DNA of 64,000 nucleotides from G020354785 sp964534745 (GTDB taxonomy: Bacteria > Bacteroidota > Bacteroidia > Bacteroidales > UBA10428), in assembly GCA_964534745.1 (NCBI GenBank), contig CAZHQW010000001.1, forward strand, positions 82,436 to 146,435, read 5' to 3'. A program made the position numbers and the translations under genes. Shown piece after piece: positions 27,838 through 36,784 of this stretch (within the stretch, counting starts at the first letter, position 1; every line of letters begins with the position of its first letter). Under the pieces are notes generated by a model. The model was not told the DNA's origin and ran no database searches. It saw only the letters and a program-made list of their open reading frames with translations.

Positions 27838-28341
27838 ATGGCAACAATAGAATTAATAAAGGGAGACATAACAAAGCTCAAGGTTGACGCAATTGTTAAT
27901 GCAGCAAATAGTACGCTGCTCGGAGGGGGTGGTGTTGACGGTGCTATCCACAGGGCAGCGGGTCCCGGACTGCGGAATGAATGCAAGAAATTAAACGGGT
28001 GCCCGACAGGCGAAGCAAAGATAACAAGCGGATATAACCTGCCTGCAAAATTTGTAATCCATACGGTCGGACCGGTATGGAGCGGTGGCAGTAATCGTGA
28101 AGAGGAGCTGCTGGCAAATTGTTATTATAACTGTCTGTGGATCGCTGAGAACACAAAACTGAAAACCATTGCCTTTCCTAACATAAGCACAGGCGTATAC
28201 CGGTTTCCCAAAGATCTTGCTGCACAGATTGCTGTCAGGCAGGTTAAAGACTTCATAAAGAAAAGCGTGGAGATTGAAAAAGTCATTTTTGTTTGCTTTG
28301 ATGAAGAAAACTACAGTATTTATAAAGAGTTATTGACCTGA
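27838..28341 (+). CDS. Macro domain protein (O-acetyl-ADP-ribose deacetylase-like)
   Basis: The 167-residue single-domain protein has the macro-domain signatures DAIVNAANSTLLGGGGVDGAIH (residues about 18-39) and SGVY-type loop NISTGVYRFPKDLAA (about 115-129), with VIHTVGPVW between them. Macro domains bind ADP-ribose, and this YmdB-like form hydrolyses O-acetyl-ADP-ribose or removes ADP-ribose from proteins. It lies 18 bases after pheT and starts a run of small genes on the same strand. Confidence 0.94.
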   Translation: MATIELIKGDITKLKVDAIVNAANSTLLGGGGVDGAIHRAAGPGLRNECKKLNGCPTGEAKITSGYNLPAKFVIHTVGPVWSGGSNREEELLANCYYNCLWIAENTKLKTIAFPNISTGVYRFPKDLAAQIAVRQVKDFIKKSVEIEKVIFVCFDEENYSIYKELLT

Positions 28342-28357
28342 TTAATCTAATAGCCAA

Positions 28358-29182
28358 GTGATCAGACATATTTTTAGATGCTGCTTTCCGGTGCTGGTTT
28401 CAATATTTATTTTTCATGGCCTGGCAAGAGGACAGTGCTTTGATACCAATTATGCTTTCCAGGCAGGTGAAAAGATAACTTATTACATTGTATATAACTG
28501 GCACTTCATATGGCTAAATGCAGGCAGGGTGGGTTTTGAGGTTAAGAAGACCAGGTATGCCGGCAGGGATGCATATTACTTTGACGCTTATGGAACTACC
28601 TTTAAGGCCTATGACCTGTTTTTCAAAGTCAGAGACAGATTTGAATCATATATTGACATGAAGACCTTGCAGCCTCTCTGGTTTGAGCGTAATACTTATG
28701 AAGGAGGCTATGCAGTACATAACCGCTATATTTTTGACCATAGGAATAAAAGGATACTTTCATTTACAGAGAATACCAACAAGCCCTTTTTGCGTGATAC
28801 GCTGGCCTTACCTGACTGTACGTTTGATGTTCTGAGCCTTACCTATTATTGCAGGAACATGGACTTTTCCGGATTAAAAGTCAATGACACGGTCCCTGTG
28901 TCAGTAATCATAGACAATGAGCTCTTTAGCCTTTATATTCGCTATCTGGGCAGGGAGGTTATAGAAACAAGGGAAGGGGATAAATTCAGATGCATAAAAT
29001 TTTCGGCGCTGCTGGTTGAAGGAACAATATTTAAAGGAGGAGAGGATCTTTTTGTATGGGTTACTGACGACAAAAACAGGATTCCGGTACTTGTGGAAGC
29101 AAAAATACTGGTTGGCTCCGTCAAAGCCTTGCTTGAAGATACGAAGGGACTGAGATATAAGATTACAGCGAAAATAAACTGA
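28358..29182 (+). CDS. DUF3108 domain-containing secreted protein
   Basis: The 274-residue product starts with GTG at 28358 (no ATG fits) and a signal peptide ending near ARGQC. It contains the DUF3108 fold: AGEKITYYIVYNWHFIWLNAG, FEVKKTRYAGRDAYYFDAYG, FKVRDRFESYIDM and a final beta-rich KITAKIN stretch. DUF3108 proteins are periplasmic or outer-membrane lipoprotein-like, with no known function. It is 16 bases after the macro domain gene and 20 before the WD40 gene. Confidence 0.82.
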   Translation: MIRHIFRCCFPVLVSIFIFHGLARGQCFDTNYAFQAGEKITYYIVYNWHFIWLNAGRVGFEVKKTRYAGRDAYYFDAYGTTFKAYDLFFKVRDRFESYIDMKTLQPLWFERNTYEGGYAVHNRYIFDHRNKRILSFTENTNKPFLRDTLALPDCTFDVLSLTYYCRNMDFSGLKVNDTVPVSVIIDNELFSLYIRYLGREVIETREGDKFRCIKFSALLVEGTIFKGGEDLFVWVTDDKNRIPVLVEAKILVGSVKALLEDTKGLRYKITAKIN

Positions 29183-29202
29183 CCATTGATAAAAGATACA
29201 AA

Positions 29203-30345
29203 ATGAAAACTAGTGCCAGCTTTTTATCTGTTATCGCCGCATGCTGTTGTTTGTCAGTTTCTGCACAGCAGGATGAAAATGTGGTTTATGTGCTCAGAAA
29301 GCATAACCAGCCTGTATATGCGCTGGCATTCAGCAATGATCAAAAGTACCTGGCAACAGCCGGAGAAGATAAGTCAATATATATATGGAATGTCAGCTCA
29401 GGTGAGCTGGCCTGTTCCCTTGAGGATAATTATTTTCCGATAAGAGCGCTAAAATTTGCACGTGATGATGAGATACTTGCAGCATGCGGACCTGATATCA
29501 AGCTGATGAACTTTAGCGGAGAACTGCTAAGGACTTTTACAGGAAATACTACGCATATATGGTCTTTTGATTTTAATGCCGAGACAAATAAAATTACCAG
29601 CGGTTCCTATGCCAGGAATATAAGGGTATGGGACTACACCACGGGCGAAACGCTTTTTGTCATGGAAGGACATGAAAAGAGCACCCTTCCCGTATCTTTT
29701 AGTCCGGATGGAAAATACATAATAAGCGGATCCCTTGACAGATCAGTAAGGATATGGAATGCTGCGACAGGCAGTGAACTTAAGAAGCTGGAAATGCATA
29801 CTGATAATATTTATTCGGTAAAGTTCCATCCTGGAGGAAAATACCTGGCAAGCGCATCAGGGGATAATACAATAAGACTATGGGACTTTGAAAAGGGCGA
29901 AGTAGTGAAAACCTATATCGGTCATGATAAGAGTGTTATGGACATAGATTTCAGTCCGGATGGAAAACACCTTATAAGCTGTTCCCTGGATAATACAATT
30001 ATACTATGGGAGACATTTACGGGGAATAAGATTTATACTTTTATTGACCATAAGGGACCCGTTAACTCGGTCAGGTTCAGTCCGGATGGCAACTATTTTG
30101 CCAGCGCCTCAAGTGATAAAACGGTGATATTGTGGAAGCTCAATAAAAGGATATTTGTTGACTCTTATTTTTCACAGGAGGTTGATGAGGAAATAAAGAC
30201 TGCCGGATTGTTCTCTCCCAGGGCAAAAGCAGAAAGCCAGGCAGCCTATAAAGAAAGGCTCGAAAAGGACAGGTCCTTGCTGGAAGAGATAATTGACAGA
30301 TATTACCGGAAATACCTCGGCATCCTTGACAGCCAGGAGTTGTAA
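29203..30345 (+). CDS. Secreted seven-bladed WD40 beta-propeller protein
   Basis: The 380-residue product has a signal peptide (cleaved near VSAQ) and seven WD40-like repeats, each about 41-42 residues, from about residue 33 to 320. Repeats 4-7 carry the recognisable FSPDGKY/LASASxD/TIRLWD pattern; repeat 2 is the weakest. A charged coiled C-terminal tail (about 335-380) follows. WD40 proteins act as binding scaffolds; an export signal means it works in the periplasm or outside. The function is unknown. It belongs to the pheT-macro-DUF3108 run. Confidence 0.85.
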   Translation: MKTSASFLSVIAACCCLSVSAQQDENVVYVLRKHNQPVYALAFSNDQKYLATAGEDKSIYIWNVSSGELACSLEDNYFPIRALKFARDDEILAACGPDIKLMNFSGELLRTFTGNTTHIWSFDFNAETNKITSGSYARNIRVWDYTTGETLFVMEGHEKSTLPVSFSPDGKYIISGSLDRSVRIWNAATGSELKKLEMHTDNIYSVKFHPGGKYLASASGDNTIRLWDFEKGEVVKTYIGHDKSVMDIDFSPDGKHLISCSLDNTIILWETFTGNKIYTFIDHKGPVNSVRFSPDGNYFASASSDKTVILWKLNKRIFVDSYFSQEVDEEIKTAGLFSPRAKAESQAAYKERLEKDRSLLEEIIDRYYRKYLGILDSQEL

Positions 30346-30376
30346 GTGTTTATAAGATAAATCTAATCTAAAAACC

Positions 30377-30847
30377 ATGCAAACAAAGAAAAGAATTGCA
30401 TTAGTTGCACATGATAACAGGAAGATAGATCTCATCGAGTGGGTGGAATGGAACAGGGAGCTTTTATTAAAGCATGAACTGACCTGTACGGGAACGACAG
30501 GAAGCCTGGTTGACAAGGCATTAAAGAAGGGATTACCCAAATCCACTGCAGCAGAACTTAAGATACGTATCCTGAAGTCAGGACCTCTGGGTGGCGACCA
30601 GCAGCTGGGAGCCCTGATTGCTGAGGGAAAGATTGATATACTTGTTTTTCTTTGGGACCCCATGCAGCCCCAGCCCCATGATGTGGATGTCAAAGCACTC
30701 CTGAGAATAACCGTACTCTATAATATACCTACTGCCTGTAACAGGTCTACTGCTGACTTCCTCATATCATCGTCATTATTGGATGCTGATTACCAGCCGA
30801 TAATAAAGGATTATTCAACTTACATATACAGAAATCTGAATCTCTGA
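30377..30847 (+). CDS. mgsA: Methylglyoxal synthase
   Basis: MgsA converts dihydroxyacetone phosphate to methylglyoxal plus phosphate, bypassing lower glycolysis. The 156-residue protein has LVAHDNRKIDLIEWV, the TGTTG phosphate loop, KSGPLGGDQQLGALIAEG, and DPMQPQPHDVDVKALLR with the catalytic Asp and His. Length matches. Methylglyoxal is a reactive electrophile, so its presence upstream of a Kef-type antiporter (32736) is worth noting. Confidence 0.95.
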   Translation: MQTKKRIALVAHDNRKIDLIEWVEWNRELLLKHELTCTGTTGSLVDKALKKGLPKSTAAELKIRILKSGPLGGDQQLGALIAEGKIDILVFLWDPMQPQPHDVDVKALLRITVLYNIPTACNRSTADFLISSSLLDADYQPIIKDYSTYIYRNLNL

Positions 30848-30980
30848 ACAATACAATAACGGTGACTTATGTCATCACAGGCAGGTAACCAATATCATTT
30901 GTTATTAATATTAATATTGAGGGAATAATGGTAAATTGAACCCGAATTTATAATAATTTGATTTCAATTTATATCAGCCT

Positions 30981-32354
30981 ATGTTCGTTATCACATCATT
31001 GTTATTAGCATCCCTGATTATTCTTATCTCATACAAGGTTCTTGCTTACAGGGATAAAAAAATAGATGAATCCGGTAATAAAAATTATAATCATAAACTG
31101 CAGTTTGAAGAATTAATGAATGATTATAATGAGCTTTTAAAAATTAACAGGGATCTTGAAAAAAGCCTGGAACAGCTGAAGAAAGAAAAGGAAAAAGCTG
31201 AAGAAAATGACAGGCTCAAATCCGTTTTTCTGGCTGAAATGAGTCATGAAATACGGACTCCGATGAATGCTATAATCGGATTCTCCAATTTATTGCTTAA
31301 AAACAGCCTGGTAGGGAAAAACAGGAATGAATTTATAAGATTAATTATTGATAACGGGAACAGCCTCCTGAACCTTATAAATGACATAATTGATGTTTCC
31401 AAGATCGAGGCCGAGCAGCTGAAGATCAATCTTTTAAAATGTAATCTGACGGAGCTAATGCAGGATCTGTACCTGTATTATAATGATCTGATTGTACGCA
31501 GCAACAGGTTTAAGCTTGTTATTGAATTAAAGATTCCTTCCTCCCATAAGGACCAGAATGTCTATATTTTTACCGATCCGCACAGGCTGAGACAGATCCT
31601 GGTTAACCTTATCAACAATGCAATAAAGTTCACCTATGAAGGCAAGATTGTGTTCGGATTTAAAACAAGTAATGACAATATAACTGAATTCTACGTAAAA
31701 GATACAGGTCCCGGAATAGCCGATGACAAGATAAATTCCATTTTTGACCGTTTTGAGAAAGCTGATGATCCGTATACCAAGAATAATACAGGATCCGGAC
31801 TGGGATTATCAATATCAAAGCAGCTCGTGGAACTCATGGGAGGCAACATCTGGGTTAAATCATCTGAAGGCAAAGGATCAACATTCTATTTCAATTTACC
31901 TACAGGAAGGGCCACGATTGAAAAATTCAGAAATATTGAAAAGGGCAGCAAATTTAATGAGAACTTTGACTGGAGTGACAAATCCATACTTGTAGCTGAA
32001 GATGAAAAGGCTAACTTCATCTATATAAAGACTGTATTAACCAAAGCAAAGGCAAGGATATACTGGGCAGAAAACGGACTGGAAGCTGTTAAGATATGTA
32101 AAAGGAAGAATATCGATCTTGTGCTTATGGATATTAAAATGCCGGTAATGAACGGTTATGATGCTACAATGAAAATAAAGTCAATGTATCCCGATATGCC
32201 TGTCATTGCCCAGACTGCTTATACCATGTCAGATGATATTGACAGGTTCATGAAAGCAGGATGTACCGACTATATTATTAAACCGATAAGAAGTAAAGAA
32301 ATGCTCGAGGTTGTGCACAAGAACCTGCAGAAAGTAGAAAGTGAAGTGCAGTAA
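30981..32354 (+). CDS. Hybrid sensor histidine kinase with receiver domain
   Basis: This 457-residue protein has one N-terminal transmembrane helix (about 3-22), a charged coiled-coil (about 45-75) and no visible sensor domain. HisKA carries His89 (MSHEIRTPMNAIIGF), HATPase has LINNAIKFTYEG and GSGLGLSISKQLV, and the C-terminal receiver carries Asp384 (LMDIKMPVMNGY) and a KPIRSKEM lysine. Its order closely parallels the kinase at 10105, including the missing output domain. Phosphotransfer partners are not in the window. Confidence 0.92.
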   Translation: MFVITSLLLASLIILISYKVLAYRDKKIDESGNKNYNHKLQFEELMNDYNELLKINRDLEKSLEQLKKEKEKAEENDRLKSVFLAEMSHEIRTPMNAIIGFSNLLLKNSLVGKNRNEFIRLIIDNGNSLLNLINDIIDVSKIEAEQLKINLLKCNLTELMQDLYLYYNDLIVRSNRFKLVIELKIPSSHKDQNVYIFTDPHRLRQILVNLINNAIKFTYEGKIVFGFKTSNDNITEFYVKDTGPGIADDKINSIFDRFEKADDPYTKNNTGSGLGLSISKQLVELMGGNIWVKSSEGKGSTFYFNLPTGRATIEKFRNIEKGSKFNENFDWSDKSILVAEDEKANFIYIKTVLTKAKARIYWAENGLEAVKICKRKNIDLVLMDIKMPVMNGYDATMKIKSMYPDMPVIAQTAYTMSDDIDRFMKAGCTDYIIKPIRSKEMLEVVHKNLQKVESEVQ

Positions 32355-32735
32355 TGGTTTTAAGCAAGTTTTTTGGTCGGACCGCCTCACAGGATAACTT
32401 TTCCGTATATTCCGGGATTTCTGTCATTCAGGGAGGGCCCCCTGATAATAGAAATTTTTATGAAAATTGGTATCCGTCCAGATGCTATCCTTGCTGACGG
32501 ACATGGAATAGACCACCCGCGGCGATTCATGAATCGGCAGAAATAATTATGAATTGCGCAGGACAATACAGAATTCCTGAGCCACAGAGATTTGTAAACA
32601 CCGAGCTCAATAAGTACAGGTATAAAACAGCAAAGAATCTTAATAATGATGCCAACATGAAACAAACTTAGATATTATACCATGCAAAATCACAGGATTT
32701 GCATATATTTATATTTATAATATGAATAAAGTTCT
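32355..32735. other. Intergenic stretch (381 bp) with no confident gene
   Basis: No known family is seen on either strand. A possible 47-codon frame on the plus strand (32354-32497) starts with an ATG that overlaps the kinase stop as TAATG, which would allow coupled translation. Its sequence (a Cys-Tyr-Pro-Cys end) matches nothing I know. A 92-codon minus-strand frame also exists but has no supporting signal. An A/T-rich leader precedes the antiporter start at 32736. Confidence 0.5.
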
Positions 32736-34637
32736 ATGCAGTTAGCTGCTGTACTCAATATATCATTTAACTTCGACTTTCTCCCCTTACTTATAGTTGC
32801 TACCCTTGCCTGGGCAATACCCATGCTGAAATCCCTGGCCAGACTCACAAAAATACCAAATCCCGTTCTTGAACTTGTACTGGGCTATATCATAGTAAGT
32901 CCCTTAATAGATAATTTTCCGGGTGACAGCGTGAGAATACTCGAATTTCTGGCCCTGACCGGTTTTATCTTCCTTATGTTTTTTACGGGTCTGGAGATAG
33001 ATGTTAATAAAATCCTTTATACAATATCATTAAGAAGAATATCATTTAAACGCTTTCAGAAAAATCCTTTCCTTTTAGGGATACTTATATATATTATAAC
33101 CCTTTGCATTTCCCTCCTGTTTGCTGTCGTGATGTCAAGGTTTATCAGGATTGGCAATATATGGTATTTTTCCCTGATAATGGTTACATCTTCTGTCGGC
33201 GTGATACTTACCGTGCTTAAAAACAGGGAGGAGCTAAATACTGAATTCGGACAGATGATTATTTCGGCTGCTGCAATTGCTGATATTTTCAGTGTTATAT
33301 TATTTACCCTTTCTGCATTTATAATAGATAAAGGATTAAAAGCAGAAGTTTTCCTGATTATAGCCCTGTTTATTTTGTTCTATATTTTTTACAGGATTGG
33401 CCTCAGGCTTAAAGACTTTAAGTTTTTCAAGAAGGTTTCAAACCAGCTTGCACATGCAGACCTGCAGATAAAAATCAGGGGTACCATTTTCCTTATACTG
33501 ATATTTATCGTTAGTTCACAGTTCATTGACAGGGAAGCAATATTGCTGGGTGCCTTTCTTGCAGGATTATTGCTGTCGGTTTTTTTGTACAAGACGAGAT
33601 CCCTGCTGATAATAAAGCTTGACGGGATGGGATATGGGTTTTTTATACCCATATTTTTTATAATGATAGGAGCCCAGTTTAATGCGTCAGATTTGAGAGA
33701 GCTCGATAAATCGTTGTTTCCTTTCCTGGGCCTGCTGATACTGGCACTTTATATCGTTAAGATTATTCCTTCCTTTCTATGGATCAGGAATTTTAAGACC
33801 AGAAAGGCAGTTGCAGGAGGAATTCTGCTGACTTCGAGGTTAAGTGTTATGATTGCTGCTGCGCAAATCGGACTGGACCTTGATATCATAAGTCCTGGTG
33901 TCAATGCCTGTTTCATTTGCATGGCTGTTATAACCTGCCTTTTTTCCCCGACCCTTTATAATATGATAAATCCCAGGAGTATTCTCGATATAGGAAAGAC
34001 AGTGGTTGTCGGGGGGAGCAGCACAGGGGTTCTTCTTCTGCGGAGACTTAAAATGCACGGCAGGGCCGGGATTATTATTGAAAAGAATAAGAAGCGCTAT
34101 TCTGAAATTCTGTCCAAGGGTCTTGATGTAATACATGGGGACGGACTCGATCCCCGGGTATACAGGGAGGTAAAACTGGCACCGGGTAACCATGTTGTTA
34201 TATTAACCGGTTCTGACGAGGACAATATTAATATATCATGCATGCTCCGTGAGGAATTCGGACATGAAAAGATTATTTCCAGGGCAGGAACCTCAAAGAT
34301 TGAGCTTGCGCTGCTTAGGCTGGGAGTTGATGTCATTGATGCCCCCCGTGTAATTGCTACTACTGTTGAGAACCTTATTCTAAGACCGGCAACCTACCAG
34401 GCCCTTGTTGAAACATTTGAAAGCTTTACAGTCGAAGAAATAACAGTAACAAACAGGAATATTGAAGGACTGATGGTTAAAGAGATACCTTTTCATATAG
34501 ACGGATTCCTGATGCTGATAAGAAGGGGTAAAGAGATGCATGTTCCTCACGGGGACACGAACCTCCTTCCGGGGGATAATGTTATAGTATTCGGAACAAA
34601 CAGGGCAGTGCAGGATTTCAGGGAGAGGCTTACTTAA
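32736..34637 (+). CDS. Kef-type monovalent cation:proton antiporter (CPA2) with RCK domains
   Basis: The 633-residue membrane protein has about 12 transmembrane helices (residues about 17-400) of the CPA2 type, with the LTGFIFLMFFTGLEIDVNK segment typical of KefB/C. A cytoplasmic Rossmann-like TrkA-N domain (VVVGGSSTGVLLLRRL, about 424-440) and a TrkA-C domain (about 550-633) follow. It exchanges potassium or sodium for protons and is usually gated by ligands bound to the RCK domain. In E. coli Kef is opened by glutathione adducts of electrophiles; glutathione is usually absent in Bacteroidota, so its ligand here is unknown. Confidence 0.9.
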   Translation: MQLAAVLNISFNFDFLPLLIVATLAWAIPMLKSLARLTKIPNPVLELVLGYIIVSPLIDNFPGDSVRILEFLALTGFIFLMFFTGLEIDVNKILYTISLRRISFKRFQKNPFLLGILIYIITLCISLLFAVVMSRFIRIGNIWYFSLIMVTSSVGVILTVLKNREELNTEFGQMIISAAAIADIFSVILFTLSAFIIDKGLKAEVFLIIALFILFYIFYRIGLRLKDFKFFKKVSNQLAHADLQIKIRGTIFLILIFIVSSQFIDREAILLGAFLAGLLLSVFLYKTRSLLIIKLDGMGYGFFIPIFFIMIGAQFNASDLRELDKSLFPFLGLLILALYIVKIIPSFLWIRNFKTRKAVAGGILLTSRLSVMIAAAQIGLDLDIISPGVNACFICMAVITCLFSPTLYNMINPRSILDIGKTVVVGGSSTGVLLLRRLKMHGRAGIIIEKNKKRYSEILSKGLDVIHGDGLDPRVYREVKLAPGNHVVILTGSDEDNINISCMLREEFGHEKIISRAGTSKIELALLRLGVDVIDAPRVIATTVENLILRPATYQALVETFESFTVEEITVTNRNIEGLMVKEIPFHIDGFLMLIRRGKEMHVPHGDTNLLPGDNVIVFGTNRAVQDFRERLT

Positions 34638-34726
34638 CTTATTATAATACTACAACTGTTGCCCTCCTGATTGCTGTCTATCCGAATTCACATATTCCTT
34701 TTATCTTCCACATTATCAAAAAATAT

Positions 34727-34761
34727 TTATGATAAATATCATAATATGATAATTATCATAT
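34727..34761. promoter_or_regulatory. Two adjacent palindromes upstream of the sulfur module (putative operator)
   Basis: Two A/T-rich inverted repeats lie 74-108 bases before the sqr-like ATG. The first (34727-34744) has 8-base arms around an AA centre; the second (34744-34761) is a perfect 18-bp palindrome with core ATGATAATTATCAT. Centres are 17 bp apart and both share ATGATA/TATCAT half-sites. This is typical of a dimeric regulator binding as a tandem pair, but no regulator gene is adjacent. A shadow start at 34760 overlaps it and is not used. Confidence 0.5.
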
Positions 34762-34834
34762 GATCAGTTGTGAACAAATTAGGTTCTCAATTGTAATATT
34801 ATCAGAAAGTCAATTTAAAAATATAAATATTGAT

Positions 34835-36064
34835 ATGAAGAAACTAATTATAATAGGAGCAGGAACAGGGGGGACGATAATGGCAAATAAACTCAGAAAA
34901 TCGCTTGATGTGAGTGAATGGGAGATGACAATTATAGACAAGGAAAAAGCACATTACTATCAGCCCGGATTCCTTTTCATACCTTTCGGTGTCTATAAAA
35001 AGGAGGATGTTACCAAGTCCAAATACGACTTTATACCTGCAGGAGTAAATATTGTTAATTCAGATGTTGACAGGATAAACGTAGAAAAAAACGAAGTAAT
35101 TCTTAAAGATGGAGTAGTATTAAAATATGACTTTCTTATTATTGCCACAGGTTCGAGAATTGTTCCTGAAGAGACTGAAGGACTTAAGGGAGAATTATGG
35201 CATAAAAGCATTTTTGACTTCTATACAATTGAAGGAGCCCTGGCCCTGGCAGATTTCTTCAAGACATGGGAGGGAGGTGATTTGGTGCTGGATATTGCTG
35301 AAATGCCCATTAAGTGTCCGGTTGCTCCCCTCGAGTTCGTTATGTACGCCGATGCCTTTTTTGCAGAACGCGGATTGCGTGATAAGGTTAGTATAAAATT
35401 TGTCACTCCTCTTTCAGGTGCTTTCACAAGACCACGGGCCTCAGCAATACTGGGAGACATGCTTAAAAAGAAGAATATTGAAATAATACCCGATTTCAGT
35501 ATATCAGAGGTTGATAACAGTAAAAAGGTTATAAGAGACTACGGAGGCAAGGAAATTAAGTTCGATTGTCTTATTACCGTTCCTGTACATATGGGAGATG
35601 AGATGATTGAAAGAAGCGGACTGGGGGACGATTTGTCATTTGTGCCTACAGATAAATACACTCTTCAGTCCAAAGCATTCAATAATATTTTTGTGCTCGG
35701 TGATGCATCTGATATACCCACATCAAAGGCAGGTGCAGTGGTGCATTTCTCTTCCGATGTTCTGTTTGAAAATATTATATGTGCCATCGAGGACAGACCT
35801 TATACTGCAAAGTATGACGGACATTCAAATTGTTATATTGAGACAGGGCATGGCAAGGGTGCATTAATTGACTTTAATTACGAGACTGAGCCCCTTCCCG
35901 GTTATTTTCCTTTTCCTGGTATAGGACCATTCGGACTGCTGAAGGAAACCAGGATAAACCATTACGGCAAACTGCTTTTCAGGTGGATATACTGGCATAT
36001 CCTGCTTAGAGGAAAAGAACTGCCGATAAGTACAGAAATGACCATGGCCGGAAAATACCTTTAA
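34835..36064 (+). CDS. sqr: Sulfide:quinone oxidoreductase-like flavoprotein
   Basis: Family role: SQR oxidises hydrogen sulfide at the membrane face, reducing quinone and producing polysulfide or persulfide. The 409-residue protein (ATG at 34835) has an N-terminal FAD site GAGTGG (8-13), the second FAD motif VLGDASDIPTSKAG (287-300), and two Cys positioned as the redox pair: Cys161 in KCPVAPLEF and Cys333 in NCYIETG. The third Cys seen in some SQRs (near 128) is not present, which is tolerated in several types. I read a hydrophobic/aromatic C-terminus suited to membrane contact. A longer frame from 34760 overlaps the operator and lacks conservation. A DUF1641 gene starts 2 bases after the stop. 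Confidence 0.85.
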   Translation: MKKLIIIGAGTGGTIMANKLRKSLDVSEWEMTIIDKEKAHYYQPGFLFIPFGVYKKEDVTKSKYDFIPAGVNIVNSDVDRINVEKNEVILKDGVVLKYDFLIIATGSRIVPEETEGLKGELWHKSIFDFYTIEGALALADFFKTWEGGDLVLDIAEMPIKCPVAPLEFVMYADAFFAERGLRDKVSIKFVTPLSGAFTRPRASAILGDMLKKKNIEIIPDFSISEVDNSKKVIRDYGGKEIKFDCLITVPVHMGDEMIERSGLGDDLSFVPTDKYTLQSKAFNNIFVLGDASDIPTSKAGAVVHFSSDVLFENIICAIEDRPYTAKYDGHSNCYIETGHGKGALIDFNYETEPLPGYFPFPGIGPFGLLKETRINHYGKLLFRWIYWHILLRGKELPISTEMTMAGKYL

Positions 36065-36066
36065 AC

Positions 36067-36759
36067 ATGAAAGAAACAAACATAAGTACAGGAAAGGTGG
36101 ATAATAAACTGGAAATATTAAACGAAAAGCTTGATATTATCCTTGATGAACTTGATCTGCAGAAAAGGAGGAGAGCCCAGGTCGATGACCTTATGAAGGA
36201 TGTCACCATTATAGGAAAGGACTTGTTTGAAACAACAGTCAGCAGGCTTGACAAAGCCGGAATTGAAGTTAATGGCGATGATCTTGAAAAACTGCTTTTA
36301 AAGATTATAAGGAATATCAGCACATTTAATATATTACTTGACTCTTTTGAGAGTGCAAATGATCTTATTAAGGATTTATCTCCGGTAATTAGGCAGTCCG
36401 GACTGGACCTAATAAAGAAGCTTCATGATCTTGAAGAAAAGGGCTATTTTATTTTTATAAATGAACTTCTGAATATTCTCGACAGGGTAGTTACCCATTT
36501 CAAAGCAGAAGACTTAAGGATGCTTGCCGATAATATAGTCATCATCCTTGAGACTATAAAGAATCTTACCCAGCCCGATATGCTGAAATCAATTAATAAT
36601 GCTATGTCAGTATATAAAGATCTTTACACAGAGGAAATTAAAGAGGTTTCTATGTTAAAAGCTTTCAGAATGATGAATTCAAAAGACGGAAGACGTGCAA
36701 TGGGATTTATAATGACACTATTAATGAATATGGCCAGGTATACAGAAAAGAATAAATAG
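36067..36759 (+). CDS. DUF1641 family protein
   Basis: The 230-residue protein is mainly helical, with no signal peptide and no transmembrane segment. A stretch with LLDSFESANDLIKDLSPVIRQSGLDLI is typical of DUF1641, a family often found next to SQR-like flavoproteins in bacteria and archaea. It may assist SQR or pass its products; the function is not established. It begins 2 bases after sqr, so translation is probably coupled. Confidence 0.8.
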   Translation: MKETNISTGKVDNKLEILNEKLDIILDELDLQKRRRAQVDDLMKDVTIIGKDLFETTVSRLDKAGIEVNGDDLEKLLLKIIRNISTFNILLDSFESANDLIKDLSPVIRQSGLDLIKKLHDLEEKGYFIFINELLNILDRVVTHFKAEDLRMLADNIVIILETIKNLTQPDMLKSINNAMSVYKDLYTEEIKEVSMLKAFRMMNSKDGRRAMGFIMTLLMNMARYTEKNK

Positions 36760-36784
36760 AATATAAACTTTAAATATAAATATT

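Noticed and set aside
32387..32665. 92-codon frame on the minus strand between the hybrid kinase and the antiporter
   Set aside because: No ribosome site, family resemblance or coding look; likely chance in non-coding DNA.
33840..34193. 117-codon antisense frame inside the Kef-type antiporter gene
   Set aside because: Fully inside a well-supported gene on the other strand and without any family resemblance.
34760..34834. Longer start of the SQR-like gene at ATG 34760
   Set aside because: It overlaps the palindromic operator, and the flavoprotein fold begins only at MKKLIIIGAGTGG, so 34835 is preferred.
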